NCBI GenBank assembly: GCA_025966215.1
Contig: JAOPVM010000463.1
Coordinates: 1 to 25,122 of the forward strand
Reading direction: 5' to 3'
Source: Klenkia sp.
Lineage (GTDB): Bacteria; Actinomycetota; Actinomycetes; Mycobacteriales; Geodermatophilaceae
DNA: 25,122 nt
The stretch's first letter is position 1; each line of letters starts with the position of its first letter. This document shows positions 22,570 through 25,122 of this stretch, piece after piece. The position numbers and the translations under genes were made by a program. Under the pieces are notes generated by a model. The model had not been told where the DNA came from. It made no database searches and saw nothing but the letters and a program-made list of their open reading frames with translations.

Positions 22570-23601
22570 GTGACGCGGGCGAGCAGGGCACGGAAGCTCG
22601 CCACGGCTGCCGTCTACGGCGGTGGAGGCGTCGGCCTGGCCGGGGCCGCCCTGGTGCAGCTCCTGCGGGAGGAGGCCCGGCGCGCCCGCCGCGGCATCGA
22701 GAGCCGCACCGCGCAGGCCGATCCCCCCACCGGCGAGGGCGTCTACGGCCACTACCGGGGTGCACCCCTGGTCCTCGCCGTGCTCGGTGACTCCAGCGCC
22801 GTGGGTCTCGGCGTGCAGTCCGCCGCGCAGACCCCCGGGGTGCTCGTGGCCGCCGCCCTGGCCGAACTGGCCGAGCGACCGGTCCGACTGGTCAAGGCCG
22901 CCCGCTCCGGCGGACGCTCCACCGAGCTGGCCGGCCAGGTCGAGCGGGTGCTGCCGCACTCCCCCGACGTCGCCATGATCATGATCGGTGCCAACGACGT
23001 CACCAGCCGCACGAAGCCCGCCATCGCCGTCCGCCGGCTGGCCGAGGCAGTCCGCACGCTGGAGGCCGCCGGCTGCCGGGTCGTCGTGGGCACCTGCCCC
23101 GACCTGGGCACCATCCGACCGATCGCCCAACCGCTGCGCACGCTGGCCCGCCGGTGGAGCCGTCAGCTGGCGGCCGCGCAGACCATCGCCGTCGTCGCCG
23201 AGGGCGGACGCACGGTGTCCCTGGGCTCGGTGCTGGGCCCGGCCTTCGCCACCGACCACTCGATGTTCTCCAGCGACGAGTTCCACCCCTCGGCCGCCGG
23301 CTACGCCGCTGCGGCCGCGTCGCTGCTGCCCTCGATCGCCGACTCGCTCGGGGTCTGGCCGGCCTCCGCCGACCGTGGACTGCGCTCGATGCGCCGGGAC
23401 ACCGTGCGTCCGGTCGCTCAGGCCGCGGCCCGGGCCGCCGGGCGCACCGGCACCGAGGTCCAGGCCACCGAGGTGCACGGTCAGGACGTCGGTCCCCGCG
23501 GTCCGTGGGCGCGGCTGCGACGTCGTCGTCCGCCCGAGATCCCCAGCCCGGCCGAGGTGGACGCGGCCACCGAGGACGGCGTGCACGCCGCCGACCGATA
23601 G
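22570..23601 (+). CDS. SGNH/GDSL-family hydrolase, membrane-anchored
   Basis: The 343-residue protein has an N-terminal basic and hydrophobic segment (about 12-32, GGGGVGLAGAALVQLL) that looks like an uncleaved signal anchor, so the catalytic domain is probably outside the membrane. The SGNH blocks are GDSSAVG with catalytic S75, an Asn block IGANDV (N142), and SDEFHPSAAGY with D236 and H239. The substrate is likely an ester or acyl group on an envelope lipid or sugar. The Pro/Arg-rich tail from about residue 295 is extra. In M. tuberculosis the SGNH gene Rv1075c is next to the thiolase fadA3 (Rv1074c), as here. The start is GTG 22570 with GGAGG 5 nt upstream. Confidence 0.9.
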   Translation: MTRASRARKLATAAVYGGGGVGLAGAALVQLLREEARRARRGIESRTAQADPPTGEGVYGHYRGAPLVLAVLGDSSAVGLGVQSAAQTPGVLVAAALAELAERPVRLVKAARSGGRSTELAGQVERVLPHSPDVAMIMIGANDVTSRTKPAIAVRRLAEAVRTLEAAGCRVVVGTCPDLGTIRPIAQPLRTLARRWSRQLAAAQTIAVVAEGGRTVSLGSVLGPAFATDHSMFSSDEFHPSAAGYAAAAASLLPSIADSLGVWPASADRGLRSMRRDTVRPVAQAAARAAGRTGTEVQATEVHGQDVGPRGPWARLRRRRPPEIPSPAEVDAATEDGVHAADR

Positions 23602-23617
23602 CTACTCGCCAGTAGCT
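23600..23617. promoter_or_regulatory. TetR-type operator candidate upstream of the thiolase
   Basis: AGCTACT (23600-23606) and AGTAGCT (23611-23617) form a perfect 7-bp inverted repeat with spacer CGCC. It starts in the stop codon of the SGNH gene and covers the likely -35 position of the thiolase promoter (17 nt before TACGTT at 23625-23630). This geometry suits a repressor of fatty-acid genes, but the protein is not in this window. Confidence 0.5.
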
Positions 23618-23624
23618 GCGGGGG

Positions 23625-23630
23625 TACGTT
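23625..23630 (+). promoter_or_regulatory. Predicted -10 element for the thiolase
   Basis: TACGTT would start transcription near 23637 and give a leader of about 46 nt that contains a 7-bp hairpin (23645-23663) and the GGAGG ribosome site (23673-23677). Confidence 0.45.
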
Positions 23631-23682
23631 CGCCGGTGACCCGACGCCACCACGCGGGTGGCGCCTCACCGTGGAGGTCCCT

Positions 23683-24903
23683 GTGCCCGAAGCCGTCATC
23701 GTCGCCGCTGCCCGGTCCCCGATCGGCAGGGCGTTCAAGGGGTCGCTGAAGGACCTGCGTCCCGACGACCTGACCGCCACCATCGTCCGGGCGGCCCTGG
23801 ACCAGGTGCCCTCGCTGGACCCCCGGGACATCTCCGACCTGATGCTCGGCTGCGGCCTGCCCGGCGGCGAGCAGGGCTTCAACATGGGCCGGGTCGTCTC
23901 GGTGCTGCTGGGGATGGACCACCTGCCCGGCACCACGATCACCCGATACTGCTCCTCGTCGCTGCAGACCACCCGGATGGCCATGCACGCCATCCGGGCC
24001 GGTGAGGGTGACGTGTTCATCTCCGCGGGGGTGGAGATGGTGTCCCGGTTCGCCACGGGCAACTCCGACGGTCTGCCGGGCACCGAGAACCCGGTCTTCG
24101 CCGACCGCAAGGCCGAGATCGCCGCGGTCGCCGAGTCCGGTGCCGACTCCTGGGCCGACCCGCGCGCCGACGGTGGCATCCCCGACGTCTACATCGCGAT
24201 GGGCCAGACCGCGGAGAACCTGGCGCTGCTGAAGGACGTGTCCCGCGCGGAGATGGACGAGTTCGCCGTGCGCTCGCAGAACCTGGCCGAGAAGTCGATC
24301 GCCGACGGCTTCTGGGCCCGGGAGATCACCCCGGTCACCACGCCGGACGGCACCGTCGTCTCCACCGACGACGGCCCCCGCGCCGGCACCACCCTGGAGG
24401 GCATCTCGGGGCTCAAGCCGGTCTTCCGCCCCGACGGCCGGGTCACCGCCGGCAACGCCTGCCCGCTCAACGACGGCGCCGCGGCGCTGGTGGTCATGAG
24501 CGACACCAAGGCCGCCGAGCTTGGCATCACCCCGCTGGCCCGGGTCGTCTCCACCGCCGTCACCGGGCTCTCCCCGGAGATCATGGGCTACGGACCGGTC
24601 GAGGCCTCCAGGCAGGCGCTGGCCCGCGCGGGCATGACCATCGACGACATGGACCTCGTGGAGATCAACGAGGCCTTCGCCGCACAGGTCATCCCCAGCT
24701 ACCGCGACCTGGGCATCGACATCGACAAGCTCAACGTGCACGGCGGGGCCATCGCCGTCGGGCACCCGTTCGGCATGACCGGCGCCCGGATCACCGGCAC
24801 GCTGCTCAACGGCCTGCGCTCGACCGACGGCACCTTCGGTCTGGAGACCATGTGCGTCGGCGGCGGCATGGGCATGGCCATGGTGCTCGAGCGCCTCAGC
24901 TGA
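23683..24903 (+). CDS. Acetyl-CoA acetyltransferase / thiolase (FadA3-like)
   Basis: The 406-residue thiolase has all catalytic residues: nucleophile C90 in TRYCSSSLQ, the NEAFAAQ block, H361 in GGAIAVGHPFG and C391 in METMCVGGGMG read as TMCVGGG. It catalyses reversible thiolytic cleavage or condensation of acyl-CoA in the cytoplasm, most likely beta-oxidation. Length equals that of mycobacterial FadA3. The start GTG 23683 has GGAGG 5 nt upstream; four codons further up is an in-frame GTG (23671), which contains that ribosome site and is rejected. A candidate repressor site lies in its promoter. It is followed by a strong terminator. Confidence 0.95.
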   Translation: MPEAVIVAAARSPIGRAFKGSLKDLRPDDLTATIVRAALDQVPSLDPRDISDLMLGCGLPGGEQGFNMGRVVSVLLGMDHLPGTTITRYCSSSLQTTRMAMHAIRAGEGDVFISAGVEMVSRFATGNSDGLPGTENPVFADRKAEIAAVAESGADSWADPRADGGIPDVYIAMGQTAENLALLKDVSRAEMDEFAVRSQNLAEKSIADGFWAREITPVTTPDGTVVSTDDGPRAGTTLEGISGLKPVFRPDGRVTAGNACPLNDGAAALVVMSDTKAAELGITPLARVVSTAVTGLSPEIMGYGPVEASRQALARAGMTIDDMDLVEINEAFAAQVIPSYRDLGIDIDKLNVHGGAIAVGHPFGMTGARITGTLLNGLRSTDGTFGLETMCVGGGMGMAMVLERLS

Positions 24904-24914
24904 TCTGAGAACGG

Positions 24915-24952
24915 ACTGAGGCCCGGCCCCCTGACGGGGACCGGGCCTCGGT
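24915..24952. terminator. Bidirectional hairpin terminator
   Basis: GAGGCCCGG (24918-24926) pairs with CCGGGCCTC (24941-24949), continued inward by CCCC/GGGG with one bulged A and outward by three more pairs. The loop is CTGAC. It lies between the convergent thiolase and YccA-like genes and can serve both. The thiolase side is followed by a weak T-containing tail. Confidence 0.8.
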
Positions 24953-24968
24953 GTCGTTCTGGAGCTGC

Positions 24969-25122
24969 TTACTCGCGGAAGTAGCTCAGGAGACGCAGGA
25001 TCTCCAGGTACAGCCAGATGACCGTGACGAGCAGGCCGAAGGCGATGTACCAGGCGAACTTCGGCGGGGCGCCCCGACGGATGGCCTCGTCGGCCATGTC
25101 GAAGTCCAGCAGCAGCGAGAAC
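24969..25122 (-). CDS. Bax-inhibitor-1/YccA family membrane protein, C-terminal part
   Basis: Only the last 51 codons are inside the window, ending at TAA 24969-24971. The visible sequence reads FSLLLDFDMADEAIRRGAPP, then KFAWYIAFGLLVTVIWLYLEILRLLSYFRE. The acidic FDMADE segment, the KFAW start of the last helix and the final WLYLEILRLLSYF are typical of the C-terminus of actinobacterial Bax-inhibitor-1/YccA integral membrane proteins, thought to conduct calcium or protect membrane proteins. The 5' part lies beyond the window edge. It converges on the thiolase across the terminator. Confidence 0.85.
   Translation of the reverse strand, partial: FSLLLDFDMADEAIRRGAPPKFAWYIAFGLLVTVIWLYLEILRLLSYFRE

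Noticed and set aside
23645..23663. Hairpin in the thiolase leader as a riboswitch
   Set aside because: A single 7-bp stem with a 5-nt loop lacks any recognisable aptamer; common in GC-rich DNA.
1..25122. tRNA, rRNA, CRISPR array, integrase or insertion sequence
   Set aside because: I looked for cloverleaf-like segments, regularly spaced repeats and recombinase or transposase motifs and saw none; a tRNAscan/Infernal run would settle it.

Overview
This window is a very GC-rich chromosomal segment from an actinobacterium. The case rests on third-codon-position GC bias in every real gene, frequent GTG starts, a mycothiol S-conjugate amidase (mycothiol is an actinobacterial thiol), a short-chain Z-prenyl diphosphate synthase of the mycobacterial Rv1086 type and a PIN-PhoH protein. 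The style of the small membrane proteins and of the PadR/HAAS relic suggests Geodermatophilaceae (Blastococcus, Modestobacter or Geodermatophilus). That family assignment is an inference; the phylum is much safer.

Layout. 1-1035: the 3' part of an unrecognised gene, translationally coupled to a small membrane protein whose last codons lie inside a perfect 42-nt palindrome. 1061-2356: phoH2 (minus). 2616-3730: wreck of a drug-type ABC exporter. 3747-5957: minus-strand cluster of Z-prenyl diphosphate synthase, a DUF885 metallopeptidase and a small membrane protein. 6074-6904: hemolysin III/TrhA. 6901-7403: decayed PadR regulator and HAAS-domain partner. 7467-8941: geranylgeranyl-reductase-type flavoprotein with a short unknown ORF ahead of it. 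9109-10887: mca, a small membrane protein and a PsiE-like membrane protein. 11073-11914: greA and an RNHCP zinc protein. 11917-15828: an intact DrrAB-type ABC exporter followed by an M3 oligopeptidase. 15960-17183: threonine ammonia-lyase. 17256-21144: MoxR AAA ATPase, VWA protein and GNAT acetyltransferase in one tight operon. 21137-22489: DUF2252 kinase-fold protein. 22570-24903: SGNH hydrolase and thiolase. 24969 to the end: C-terminus of a Bax-inhibitor-1/YccA-type membrane protein.

How the genes fit together. Much of the content matches, gene for gene, the Mycobacterium tuberculosis region Rv1072-Rv1095 (thiolase, SGNH, greA, mca, Rv1083, hemolysin III, Z-FPP synthase, phoH2), recalled from general knowledge. 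It therefore looks like an old actinobacterial core neighbourhood into which lineage-specific pieces have been inserted and partly lost. Themes are prenyl-lipid and envelope metabolism, thiol and xenobiotic detoxification, transcription elongation, peptide recycling, and a MoxR/VWA chaperone-like module. Two separate sites carry eroded regulator or transporter genes.

Regulation. Several genes have a TANNNT -10 hexamer only 6-8 nt ahead of the start codon, which predicts leaderless mRNAs. greA is the clear exception: its short leader can fold into two hairpins, one of which covers part of the Shine-Dalgarno sequence. I see no tRNA, rRNA, CRISPR array, insertion sequence or phage gene.
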